The position numbers and the translations under genes were made by a program. This document shows positions 29,220 to 37,226 of a stretch of 64,000 bases of DNA, in pieces (position 1 is the first letter of the stretch; each line of letters opens with the position of its first letter). The notes under the pieces were generated by a model. The model did not search any database and had not been told where the DNA came from. It saw only the letters and a program-made list of their open reading frames with translations. Source of the DNA: Actinokineospora alba (GTDB lineage Bacteria; Actinomycetota; Actinomycetes; Mycobacteriales; Pseudonocardiaceae); contig NZ_SNXU01000001.1 in assembly GCF_004362515.1 (NCBI RefSeq), positions 1,116,001-1,180,000 of the forward strand, in the 5' to 3' direction.

Positions 29220-32200
29220 ATGACCCAGCAAGGCGACGGCGGCTTACCCGACCTGCGGGTTCTCGGACCGGTCGAGATCGTCGGGCCCGACGGACCGGCC
29301 GCGCTGGTCGGCGCCAGGCAGCGGGCGGTGATCGCCGCGCTCGCCCTGCACCCCGGCACGATGCTGCCGTTCAGCAGGCTGGTCGACGCCGTCTGGGGTG
29401 AGGATCCGCCGCGGACCGCGGTGAAGACCCTGCACAGCCACGTCGCACGGATCCGGCAGGCGCTCACCGCAGGCGGCCTGCCGCAGCTGGTCCTCACCCG
29501 CGAGCCCGGCTATGTGCTCGCCGCGCCACGCCACGCGGTCGACGCCCACCAGTTCATCGCGGGCGTCGAACGCGGTCGGGCGCTGCGCGCGGGCGGCGCG
29601 CTGGACGAGGCCGCGGTCCAGCTGCGCGCGGCGGTCGCGCTGTGGCGTGGGGACGCCCTGGCCGACGCGCCGGTCGAGGGGTGGGCGGCGGGCGAGGTCG
29701 ACCGGCTGCACGAGCTGCGGCTGTCCGCGTTCGAGGAGCTCTACGACATCGAAGTGCGGATCGGCCGACACCACGAGGTCATGGGGGCCGTGTCGGGCCT
29801 GCTGGCCGAACACCCGAGCCGGGAGCGGCTGACCGGCATCCACATGCTCGCGCTCTACCGAGCCGGTCGGCAGACCGACGCGCTGGACGCCTACCAGCGG
29901 CTTCGGCACCGGCTCGCCGACGACCTCGGCGTCGATCCGGGACCGGAGCTGTCCGGGCTGCACTTGGCGATCCTGCGTCGTGACCCGGCGCTGGACTCAC
30001 CCGCGCCCAAGCCGATCCCCGCCGCGGTCGTCCCCGCCCAGCTTCCCGCGCGGGTGGGCCACTTCACCGGTCGCGACGAGGAACTCCAAGCGCTCGAAGC
30101 GGTGTCGGCGGCCGACGACGACCTGCCGGTGGTCGTGGTCTGTGGACCCGCGGGGATGGGCAAGACCTCGCTGGCCGTGCAGTGGGCGCACACCGCGACG
30201 AGCCGGTTCCCCGACGGGCAGCTGTTTCTCGACCTGCGCGGCCACGACCCGAAGTCCGCGCTGTCCGCCGAGGACGCGCTCACCCACGTCCTGCGCGGCC
30301 TCGACGTCCCCGATGACCGGATGCCCAGCTCACCCGCGGAGCAGGCCGCGCTCTACCGGACTCTGTTGCACGGCAAGCGTTTCCTGGTCGTCCTCGACAA
30401 CGCCTGCCGCGCCGACGACGTGCTCCCGCTGGTGCCCGGCGGCCGGAACCTGCTGGTGGTCACCAGCCGCAACAGCCTGGCCGCGCTGTCGACCCGGCAC
30501 GCCATGCGGGTGATCGCCGTCGACGCGCTGGGCCACGACGCCGCGGTGGCGCTGCTGGGCAGCGTGCTGGGCGCCGACCGGGTCGCCCGCGAGCCGGGGC
30601 CCGCCGCCCGGCTGGCGAGGCTGTGCGGTGGGATGCCGCTGGCGCTGCGGATCGCCGCCGCCCGGCTGATCGGGCACCCGAAGCGGCCGATCGCGGAGTT
30701 CGCCGCGGAGCTGAACAGCGCGGGCAGGCTCGACAACCTCGCTGTCGAAGGGGACACCCGCACCGTCCGGACCGTGCTCGCCAGCGCGTACAGCCCGCTG
30801 TCCGAGGAACCCGCGCGGCTGTTCCGCAGGCTCGGGCTGCACCCGGGTCCGACGTTCAGCACCCACCTCGGCGCGGCGGTCTGCGGTGTCGCACGGTCGG
30901 TCGGGGGGCAGGCGATCGACGAGCTGTCGACGGCGCACCTGGTGACCGCCGTCGCCGCCGACCGGTACCGCTTCCATGACCTGACAAGGGTTTTCGCCCG
31001 CCAGTGCGCCACCGCGGACGAGCCCGACGACGTCGGCGAGCGGCTGCTCGACTGGTATCTGCTGGTGGCGCACCAGGCCAACCAGCTGATCAACCCAGCC
31101 CGCGACGTGGTCACGCCGTCGATCCGCTACCCGGACGCGGTGGTCCCGTTCGGCGACGACCAGCGCGCCGCGATCGCGTTCCTCGACGCCGAGCGCGACA
31201 ACTTCCTGCCGGTCGTGCAGCACGCGCGTGAGACCGGGCGGCCGAGGCAGGCCTGGGAGCTGACCTACCTGCTCACCAGCTTCTACGAGGCCACCGGGCA
31301 CTGGCACGAGCGGATCGAGCTGTGCCGCCAGGGCGCGGCGGCGGCCTGCGATCTCGGCGACCCGCTCGCCGAAGGGGAGATGCTGCGCGCGCTCGGCGTG
31401 GCGTTCTACATGTCCCGCCGACTCGACGACGCGCTGGAGACCAACATGCGCGCGCTGGCCGTGGTCGAGCGCGGCGGCGATCTGGCCGGTCAGGGGCACG
31501 TCTACAACAACATCGGCAACGCCTACGCCGAACTGCGCCGGTTCGACGAGGCCGTCGCGGCCCTGCGGCTCGCGGTGTCGCGCTGCGCCGATGCGGGCAA
31601 CCGGCTCGGCCGCGCGCTGTCGCTGCGGAACCTGGGCCGCACGTACATCCGCATGGGCCAGGCCGACCTGAGCGTCGAGCCGCTCAACGACGCCCTCGCG
31701 CAGCTGCGGGATCTCGGCAACCGCCGCTTGGAAGCGGGAACCCTCGACACCCTCGGCGAGGCGTATCTCCAACGAGGACAACACGACCGCGCCATCACCG
31801 AGTTCACCGCCGCGCTCGCGATCAGCCGGGAGATCGGCGACCGGTGGCTGGAGTGGGAGATCCTGCACGACCTGGGCGTCGCCCACCTGGACCGGGGCGC
31901 TGTCGCGGCGGCGCTGGCGGCCCTGGAGGCGGCGCTGGCCATCACCCGCGAGGTCGGCGGCCGCCACGGCGAGGCGATGGCGCTCGACTCGGTGGGCCGG
32001 GCCTACCTGCACGCGGGTGACCTGGAGCGAGCCGACCAGCACCTGACCCTCGCCGTCGCCGCCCGCGCCCGCGTCCCCGACGTCTTCGCCGAGGCGCACC
32101 TGCACCGAGACCTCGGCGACCTGGCCGCCCGCCGCGCCGACTCGGCCGCCGCGACCCGCCACTGGGACCGCGCGATGCGGCTCTACCAGCAGGCGAACGC

Positions 32201-32240
32201 GACGGCCGAGGCCGCGGAACTCGCTACTCGACGGACTTGA
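29220..32240 (+). CDS. AfsR-type SARP regulator with NB-ARC and TPR domains
   Basis: 1006 aa. Residues about 10-95 form the OmpR-like winged helix (LRVLGPVEIVG...ARQRAVIAALALHPG...LHSHVARIRQAL), 100-245 the bacterial transcriptional activator domain, 275-540 an NB-ARC ATPase (VVCGPAGMGKTSLAVQWAHT, RFLVVLDNACRADDV, LVVTSRNSL, GGMPLALRIAA) and 640-1000 a TPR array (GQGHVYNNIGNAYAELRRFDEAV...GNRLGRALSLRNLGRTYIRMGQ). This is the layout of Streptomyces AfsR, activated via ATP binding and often phosphorylation. Its flanking genes encode secreted proteins with matching 11-bp repeats, pointing to local targets rather than an antibiotic cluster. Confidence 0.95.
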   Translation: MTQQGDGGLPDLRVLGPVEIVGPDGPAALVGARQRAVIAALALHPGTMLPFSRLVDAVWGEDPPRTAVKTLHSHVARIRQALTAGGLPQLVLTREPGYVLAAPRHAVDAHQFIAGVERGRALRAGGALDEAAVQLRAAVALWRGDALADAPVEGWAAGEVDRLHELRLSAFEELYDIEVRIGRHHEVMGAVSGLLAEHPSRERLTGIHMLALYRAGRQTDALDAYQRLRHRLADDLGVDPGPELSGLHLAILRRDPALDSPAPKPIPAAVVPAQLPARVGHFTGRDEELQALEAVSAADDDLPVVVVCGPAGMGKTSLAVQWAHTATSRFPDGQLFLDLRGHDPKSALSAEDALTHVLRGLDVPDDRMPSSPAEQAALYRTLLHGKRFLVVLDNACRADDVLPLVPGGRNLLVVTSRNSLAALSTRHAMRVIAVDALGHDAAVALLGSVLGADRVAREPGPAARLARLCGGMPLALRIAAARLIGHPKRPIAEFAAELNSAGRLDNLAVEGDTRTVRTVLASAYSPLSEEPARLFRRLGLHPGPTFSTHLGAAVCGVARSVGGQAIDELSTAHLVTAVAADRYRFHDLTRVFARQCATADEPDDVGERLLDWYLLVAHQANQLINPARDVVTPSIRYPDAVVPFGDDQRAAIAFLDAERDNFLPVVQHARETGRPRQAWELTYLLTSFYEATGHWHERIELCRQGAAAACDLGDPLAEGEMLRALGVAFYMSRRLDDALETNMRALAVVERGGDLAGQGHVYNNIGNAYAELRRFDEAVAALRLAVSRCADAGNRLGRALSLRNLGRTYIRMGQADLSVEPLNDALAQLRDLGNRRLEAGTLDTLGEAYLQRGQHDRAITEFTAALAISREIGDRWLEWEILHDLGVAHLDRGAVAAALAALEAALAITREVGGRHGEAMALDSVGRAYLHAGDLERADQHLTLAVAARARVPDVFAEAHLHRDLGDLAARRADSAAATRHWDRAMRLYQQANATAEAAELATRRT

Positions 32241-32997
32241 TCGTCACCTCGGCGGTGGCGTCGACGACCGTGCCGGTCGCGGGGTTGAAGATCTCGACGA
32301 AGAAGTTCTCGTCCTTCTCCTCGACCCGATCCTCGAACACCTTGACCGTCGTGGACACACTGGACGCCCCGGCCGGGATCGTCAGCGTCCGGTCGCGGAT
32401 GGCGTCGAAGTCGAGCCCACCGATGGCGGACCCGTCGTGAGTGCGCAGGTGGATGGTCGTGTCGACGGCCGCGGCCCGATCCAGGACGACGGTGATCAGC
32501 ACCTCGTCGGGCTCCCAGCAGATCCCGTCGCCGAGGATCCAGTACTCCGGCTCCTTGCTGACGCCTTTGTCGTCGTCGAGGATCCAGCCGACCGCCGCCT
32601 CGGTCCGGATGTCGACACCGGTGCCACCGACGACGGCGAGACCGAACCGCTCGGAGCCCTCGTCCTTGTCGTCATCGTCGACGCGGATCTTGATCTCCTG
32701 CTCGGCCGCGGTCAGCTCAAGCGTTCCGTTCTGCACAGGCAGGTAGTCGTCCCACGGGGTCGCCCGGTGTGGGTCGGTGGTGCCGAAGTCGTCCGTCGAA
32801 TAATCGATCTCGCCGGACACCGAGCACCCGGAGGCCACCGAAGCGGTGACCAGGAACGAGATGGTCTCACCGGCTTCGTCGATCACACCGTCCTGCACCC
32901 GCACCTCGGGCGCGCCACAGACGGGCGCGGCCGCCACCGGGCCCGCCCCGACCACCATTGCCGCGGCGATGACCGCCACACCGAACAGAGATCTCAT
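32224..32997 (-). CDS. Secreted Calx-beta domain protein
   Basis: 257 aa. Signal peptide (MRSLFGVAVIAAAMVVGAGPVAAA, mature APVCG). Two Calx-beta-type beta-sandwiches: about 30-140 (EAGETISFLVTASV... RVDDDDKDEGSERFGLAVVGG) and 150-257 (LRTHDGSAIGGLDFDAIRDRTLTIPAGASSVSTTVKVFEDRVEEKDENFFVEI). Asp/Glu clusters are typical calcium sites. GGGGGAG sits ahead of ATG 32997. It ends 17 bp inside the convergent SARP gene. Confidence 0.9.
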   Translation of the reverse strand: MRSLFGVAVIAAAMVVGAGPVAAAPVCGAPEVRVQDGVIDEAGETISFLVTASVASGCSVSGEIDYSTDDFGTTDPHRATPWDDYLPVQNGTLELTAAEQEIKIRVDDDDKDEGSERFGLAVVGGTGVDIRTEAAVGWILDDDKGVSKEPEYWILGDGICWEPDEVLITVVLDRAAAVDTTIHLRTHDGSAIGGLDFDAIRDRTLTIPAGASSVSTTVKVFEDRVEEKDENFFVEIFNPATGTVVDATAEVTIKSVE

Positions 32998-33030
32998 CGA
33001 GTCTCCCCCTCATGTCAGGAACCGGACCTC

Positions 33031-33063
33031 TTTGTAGAGACCGTCGGTTGTGGCTCGGTTGTG
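33031..33063 (-). promoter_or_regulatory. SARP-type promoter of the Calx-beta gene
   Basis: On the minus strand, two perfect CACAACCG copies (33063-33056 and 33052-33045) are 11 bp apart. Exactly 8 bp after the second lies TACAAA (33036-33031), a good -10 hexamer. SARP promoters place the last repeat 8 bp from the -10. The start codon follows 34 bp downstream. Confidence 0.7.
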
Positions 33064-33075
33064 ACGGTTCGACGC

Positions 33076-34569
33076 CTAGTCCAGGCCCGCGGTCTCCCTG
33101 ACCATGACGGTGGCGTGGCTTTCCTGGAAGCTCTGCTCGGAGACCAAGGTGAGGCGGGCGGTGTCCTTGAAGGCGCGCAGGTCCGCGGCGCCGCAGGAGA
33201 CCATGGTGGCCTTGATCTTGGCGATCGTCGTCGCCAGGCCCTCGTGGAGGTCGCCCGCGTAGGGCACGTATCCGTCGACGCCTTCCTCGAACTGCAGGCC
33301 CCGGCCGCCCTGGCCGTAGCGCTGCCAGTTGCGGGCCCGGCTGGAGCCCTCGCCCCAGTACTCCTTGACGAACCCGTCGCGGGTGGGGACCTTCGCGCCG
33401 GGGGCCTGGTCGAAGCGGGCGAAGTAGCGGCCCATCATCACGAAGTCCGCGCCCATCGCCAGGGCCAGCGCGACGTGGTAGTCGTGCACCAGCCCGCCGT
33501 CGGAGCAGATGGGCACGTACTGGCCGGTGTTGTCGCGGTAGGCGTCACGGGCGGCGGCGACGTCGAGGACGGCGCTGGCCTGTCCGCGGCCGATGCCCTT
33601 CTGGTCGCGGGTGATGCAGATCGAGCCCCCGCCGACACCGACCTTGATGAAGTCGGCCCCGGCGTCGGCGAGGAAGGTGAACGCCTCCGCGTCCACGACG
33701 TTGCCGCCGCCGACGGGCACCTCGGGATAGTGCTTCTTCGCCCAGGTCAGCGCTTCGGCCTGCCAGTCGCTGAATCCGTCGGAGGAGTCGAAGGCCAAGG
33801 CGTCGACTCCGGCCTCGACCAGTGCCGGGATGCGGTCGCGGTAGTCATGGGTGTTGACGCCCGCGCCGACCCGCAGCCGCTTGCCGTCGTCGACCAGCTG
33901 GGTGGGGAAGCGCTTGTTGTCGGTGTAGTCCGAGCGGAACACGAGGTGCCGCAGCCGCCCCGACTCGTCCACCGTGGGCAGGCAGTCCAGCCGCTCCTCC
34001 CACAGCCGCGCGTTCGCCGTGGAGAGCGCGATGTCGTCGCCGCTGTGCGGGACCTTGTCGATGGGCACCATGCGGGTGCTGACCAGCGCGGCGGCGTCGT
34101 GCCGCTGCGGGTGGAAGTCCCGGGAGGTCACCAGGCCGAGCAACCGGCCGGACGCCGTCCCGTCGTCGGTCACCGCGGCGGTGGTGTGCCCGGTTCGCTC
34201 CATCAGCTCCCACAGATGCCCGAGCGTGTCGGTGGGGCGCACGTTGGTGTCGCTGAAGACGAAGCCCGCTTTGAAGTTCTTGACCGCGCGGATGTCGGCG
34301 ACCTGGTCTTCGACCGGCCGGTTGTGGTGCAGGAAGCCCAGCCCGCCTTCACGCGCCAGGGCGATCGCCAGTTCGGGGGAGCTGACGGCCTGCATGATCG
34401 CCGAGGTGAACGGCGTCCGCAGCTCGATCGCGGACGGTTCTCCGGCCACGTGCCGAACCAGCGGCGCCCGCAAATCCACGGTGGCGGGGGTGCAATCGAC
34501 CGAGGTCCGATTGGGCAGCAGCAGGAATTCGTTGAAGGTTCGCGATATGCCGTCTACCAGCTGTGCCAC
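33076..34569 (-). CDS. guaB1: GuaB1-family IMP dehydrogenase-related protein
   Basis: 497 aa. Barrel of the IMPDH/GMP reductase family with a CBS-type insert (about 93-230), FDSSDGFSD and the catalytic loop GVGGGSICITRDQKGIGRGQ (Cys318), PICSDGGLVHDYHVALALAMGADFVMMG and a flap with EYWGEGSSRARNWQRYGQGG. Mycobacterial GuaB1 paralogues act as GMP reductases in purine salvage, so this may turn GMP to IMP rather than make XMP. Monocistronic on the minus strand. Confidence 0.93.
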   Translation of the reverse strand: MAQLVDGISRTFNEFLLLPNRTSVDCTPATVDLRAPLVRHVAGEPSAIELRTPFTSAIMQAVSSPELAIALAREGGLGFLHHNRPVEDQVADIRAVKNFKAGFVFSDTNVRPTDTLGHLWELMERTGHTTAAVTDDGTASGRLLGLVTSRDFHPQRHDAAALVSTRMVPIDKVPHSGDDIALSTANARLWEERLDCLPTVDESGRLRHLVFRSDYTDNKRFPTQLVDDGKRLRVGAGVNTHDYRDRIPALVEAGVDALAFDSSDGFSDWQAEALTWAKKHYPEVPVGGGNVVDAEAFTFLADAGADFIKVGVGGGSICITRDQKGIGRGQASAVLDVAAARDAYRDNTGQYVPICSDGGLVHDYHVALALAMGADFVMMGRYFARFDQAPGAKVPTRDGFVKEYWGEGSSRARNWQRYGQGGRGLQFEEGVDGYVPYAGDLHEGLATTIAKIKATMVSCGAADLRAFKDTARLTLVSEQSFQESHATVMVRETAGLD

Positions 34570-34689
34570 GGGCTCCCCTTGATCAAAGTGGGCGCCTTAC
34601 GCGCCCCCAACGCGGTTGCGCCAGCATGCCTGACAGGCCAACCGGAGGTGTCAGGCACCCGAAGACCCCGAAACTCAGGCGGGACGAAT

Positions 34690-34727
34690 GAGAGCGGCTC
34701 CCAGTGTGGGCACTGGGAGCCGCTCTC
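34690..34727 (-). terminator. 17-bp perfect hairpin after ddaH
   Basis: GAGAGCGGCTCCCAGTG (34690-34706) pairs with CACTGGGAGCCGCTCTC (34711-34727) around TGGG, 18 bp past the ddaH stop. Confidence 0.85.
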
Positions 34728-34745
34728 TGTTCCGTGAAGACCGAC

Positions 34746-35612
34746 CTAGCCTCGCAACTCCATCGTGCAGCACTTGGGGCCGCCGCCGGACTTGCGGAGT
34801 TCGGAGATGTCGACCATGACCGGCTCGTACCCGCGCGCCGTCAGGACGGCGGCCAGGCGGGTGGCCTCGACGGGCAGCACCACGTTGCGGCCGTCGGACA
34901 CCGCGTTGATGCCGAGGCAGGCCGCGTCCTCTTCGGTGCAGATGACGGCGTCCGGGAAGAGGCGGGCGAGGACTCGCTGGGTGCCTTCGGAGAACGCCGC
35001 CGGGTAGTACGCGATCTCGGCGCGGCGGCCGTCGTGGGCTTCCGAGAGGACGAACAGGGCCACGTCGAGGTGGTAGTAGCGCGGGTCGACCAGGTGCAGC
35101 GACACCACGGGGACACCCAGGGTTTCCTGGGCTTCGGCGTGGGCTCCGGGGTCGGTGCGGAAGCCGGTGCCCGCGAGCAGGACCTCACCGGTCCAGGCGA
35201 AGTCGCCCTCGGCCTCGTTGATCCGCTCCGGCATGACGACATCCCGGTAGCCGTTGTCGAGGAACCAGCGGCGGAAGTGGTCGGCCTCAGCCGCTCGCTG
35301 GGGGGCGCGGAAGCGGGAGCCGAGGACGCGGCCGTCGACAACCGTTCCGGAGTTCGCCGAGAAGACCATGTCGGGCAGGCCCGGCTCCGGCTCGATGGTC
35401 TCGACCTTGTGGCCGAGCCGCTCGTAGGTCTCCTTCAGCGCGGTCCACTGCTCGACCGCCTTGGCGGTGTCGACCGGCTGGTCAGGGTCCATCCACGGGT
35501 TGATGACGTACTCGACGGTGAAGTACTTGGGTTCGCACATCAGGTAGCGGCGGGTCGTCGGAACCCGCTCGACCGCGGCCGGGTGGGCCGCGGTTTCGGA
35601 GAGCAGCGTCAT
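34746..35612 (-). CDS. ddaH: Dimethylargininase/arginine deiminase-like amidinotransferase family protein
   Basis: 288 aa from ATG 35612. The guanidine-modifying fold shows LMCEPKYFTVEYVINPWMD, LPDMVFSANSGTVV, NEAEGDFAWTG, the His of LHLVDPRYYHLDVALF and the catalytic Cys near the end (GGGPKCCTMEL, Cys281 or Cys282). It should convert dimethylarginine or arginine-type compounds to citrulline. A divergent Lrp regulator matches M. tuberculosis, where Rv2323c lies near an AsnC gene in arginine/ornithine catabolism. No strong ribosome site. Confidence 0.9.
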   Translation of the reverse strand: MTLLSETAAHPAAVERVPTTRRYLMCEPKYFTVEYVINPWMDPDQPVDTAKAVEQWTALKETYERLGHKVETIEPEPGLPDMVFSANSGTVVDGRVLGSRFRAPQRAAEADHFRRWFLDNGYRDVVMPERINEAEGDFAWTGEVLLAGTGFRTDPGAHAEAQETLGVPVVSLHLVDPRYYHLDVALFVLSEAHDGRRAEIAYYPAAFSEGTQRVLARLFPDAVICTEEDAACLGINAVSDGRNVVLPVEATRLAAVLTARGYEPVMVDISELRKSGGGPKCCTMELRG

Positions 35613-35619
35613 GGATCGA

Positions 35620-35635
35620 AATGTATGGCCACATT
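35620..35635. promoter_or_regulatory. Inverted repeat in the ddaH/lrp divergent region
   Basis: AATGT (35620-35624) and ACATT (35631-35635) around ATGGCC, in the 65-bp space between ddaH and the Lrp gene. A plausible Lrp/AsnC operator controlling both genes. Confidence 0.4.
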
Positions 35636-35677
35636 CGACACACATCAATGTCGCTCCATTGCTCTTGAGCATGCACA

Positions 35678-36136
35678 ATGTTGCGTGTGGACCTCATAGA
35701 TCAGCGAATCATTGCGCAGCTTGTGGCCGATGCCCGGTCGAGCTACGCCGAGATCGGGAAAGTCGTGTCGCTGTCGGCCCCGGCGGTCAAGCGCCGGGTG
35801 GACCGTCTCCTGGAGACAGGTGTGCTGCGTGGGTTCACCGCGGTGGTCAATCCGGAGGCGCTGGGCTGGGGCACCGAGGCCTTTGTGGAGGTGCACTGCC
35901 AGGGCAACGTCTCACCCGACCGAATTCGCCGCAAGCTCGAACCGCTGACCGAGGTCGTCGCCGCGTACACGGTGTCCGGCGCCGCGGACGCGATCGTCCA
36001 CCTCCGCGCCGCGAACATCCATCACCTGGAGGACGCGCTGGAGCGGCTGCGGGCCATCGACATGGTGTCCCGCACGGTCTCCACTGTGGTGTTGTCGACA
36101 CTGCTCGAACGTCCCCCTGCGCCTGAGCCCGGATAA
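35678..36136 (+). CDS. Lrp/AsnC-family regulator
   Basis: 152 aa from ATG 35678. N-terminal helix-turn-helix (LIDQRIIAQLVADARSSYAEIGKVVSLSAPAVKRRVDRLLETGVLRGFTA) and C-terminal RAM ligand-binding domain (GTEAFVEVHCQGNVSPDRIRRKLEPLTEVVAAYTVSGAADAIVHLRA). Normal length. Divergent from ddaH across 65 bp; expected to bind an amino acid such as arginine or ornithine and control ddaH. Confidence 0.94.
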   Translation: MLRVDLIDQRIIAQLVADARSSYAEIGKVVSLSAPAVKRRVDRLLETGVLRGFTAVVNPEALGWGTEAFVEVHCQGNVSPDRIRRKLEPLTEVVAAYTVSGAADAIVHLRAANIHHLEDALERLRAIDMVSRTVSTVVLSTLLERPPAPEPG

Positions 36137-36147
36137 GGTCCGCAGGC

Positions 36148-36909
36148 ATGACCGACGTTCTCCTCGACCGCCGCGACGGCGTCGCCGTGATCACGCTCAA
36201 CGCTCCCGACCGGCGCAACGCGCTGACGCTGCCGATGTCGGCGCGGCTGGCCGAGCTGGTCGGCGAGTGCGAGGCCGACGACCAGACCTCCGCCATCGTG
36301 ATCACCGGCGCGCCCCCCGCGTTCTGCGCGGGGGCCGACCTCACCGTCCTCGGCGAGTCGCGCGAAGAGGGGCTGCGGGCGATCTACGCGGGCTTCCTCG
36401 CGGTCGCCCGGTCGTCGCTGCCGACGATCGCGGCGGTGGGTGGGGCGGCGGTCGGCGCCGGGCTGAACCTGGCGCTCGCCGCGGACGTGCGGCTCGCCGG
36501 ACCCAAGGCGCGGTTCGACGCCCGGTTCCTGCAGCTGGGCATCCACCCGGGCGGCGGCATGACCTGGATGCTGCAGCGGATCGTCGGCCCGCAGACGGCC
36601 ACCGCGATGACCCTGTTCGGCCAGATCCCGGACGCGGCCGAGGCCGAGCGGGTCGGGCTGGTCCTGCGGGCGGTCGACGGCGACCACGACGCCTTGGTGG
36701 ACGCGGCCGTGGCGCTCGCCGCGCCCGCCGCCGCGGGGCCGCGGGAGCTGGTGCTGTCCATCAAGGCGACGATGCGCGCGACCGCGTCAATGGACGCGCA
36801 CGCCGACGCTGTCGAGGCCGAGCTGGTGACCCAGGTGGCGTCCATGGACACCCCCGAGTTCGCCCAGCTCCTGGCCAAGATGCGAGCCAAGATCAGCGGC
36901 AGCGCCTAG
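36148..36909 (+). CDS. Enoyl-CoA hydratase/isomerase-fold protein lacking catalytic glutamates
   Basis: 253 aa. The crotonase oxyanion-hole motifs are kept (PPAFCAGADLTVLGE, AVGGAAVGAGLNLALAADVRLAG). By alignment with the rat mitochondrial enzyme, the two catalytic glutamates become Asn107 (GLNLALAAD) and Phe127 (ARFDARFLQLG). It is therefore unlikely to be a normal enoyl-CoA hydratase; a different acyl-CoA reaction or binding role is likely. It starts 11 bp after the Lrp stop, so the two may be co-transcribed. Confidence 0.88.
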   Translation: MTDVLLDRRDGVAVITLNAPDRRNALTLPMSARLAELVGECEADDQTSAIVITGAPPAFCAGADLTVLGESREEGLRAIYAGFLAVARSSLPTIAAVGGAAVGAGLNLALAADVRLAGPKARFDARFLQLGIHPGGGMTWMLQRIVGPQTATAMTLFGQIPDAAEAERVGLVLRAVDGDHDALVDAAVALAAPAAAGPRELVLSIKATMRATASMDAHADAVEAELVTQVASMDTPEFAQLLAKMRAKISGSA

Positions 36910-37226
36910 ACCCTACGTGGCGTACCACACAGCGAACTCGAACCGCCGGCATCTGGGATACTGTAACCATGAGTTACAGTTAAATTTGGGGTTTCCGGGC
37001 CACCCTGTGGACACTCGGAGGGCGATCGCAGTCTCCCGACTGTGATGTGTAGCGCGTTGCGAGGGACCTGCCGATTTCGATGCCTACCGTGGAAGGCGGA
37101 AGTGGTCGGCGACCAGGCCGGGTTGAGCAATCGAACGCCAGCTTCGCCGGGGGCGGAAGACTACCCTTGGCAGTAGCGGACGGCACTGGCCAAGCACGCT
37201 GTCAGGAGAGAGGGATCGGCGAGTTC
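36910..37226 (+). promoter_or_regulatory. korAB upstream region with ACTGTAAC/GTTACAGT palindrome
   Basis: No gene is supported in these 317 bp. ACTGTAAC (36960-36967) and GTTACAGT (36973-36980) form a perfect 8-bp inverted repeat around CATGA, with AT-rich sequence next to it (TTAAATTT), looking like an operator in the korAB promoter area. Confidence 0.6.
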
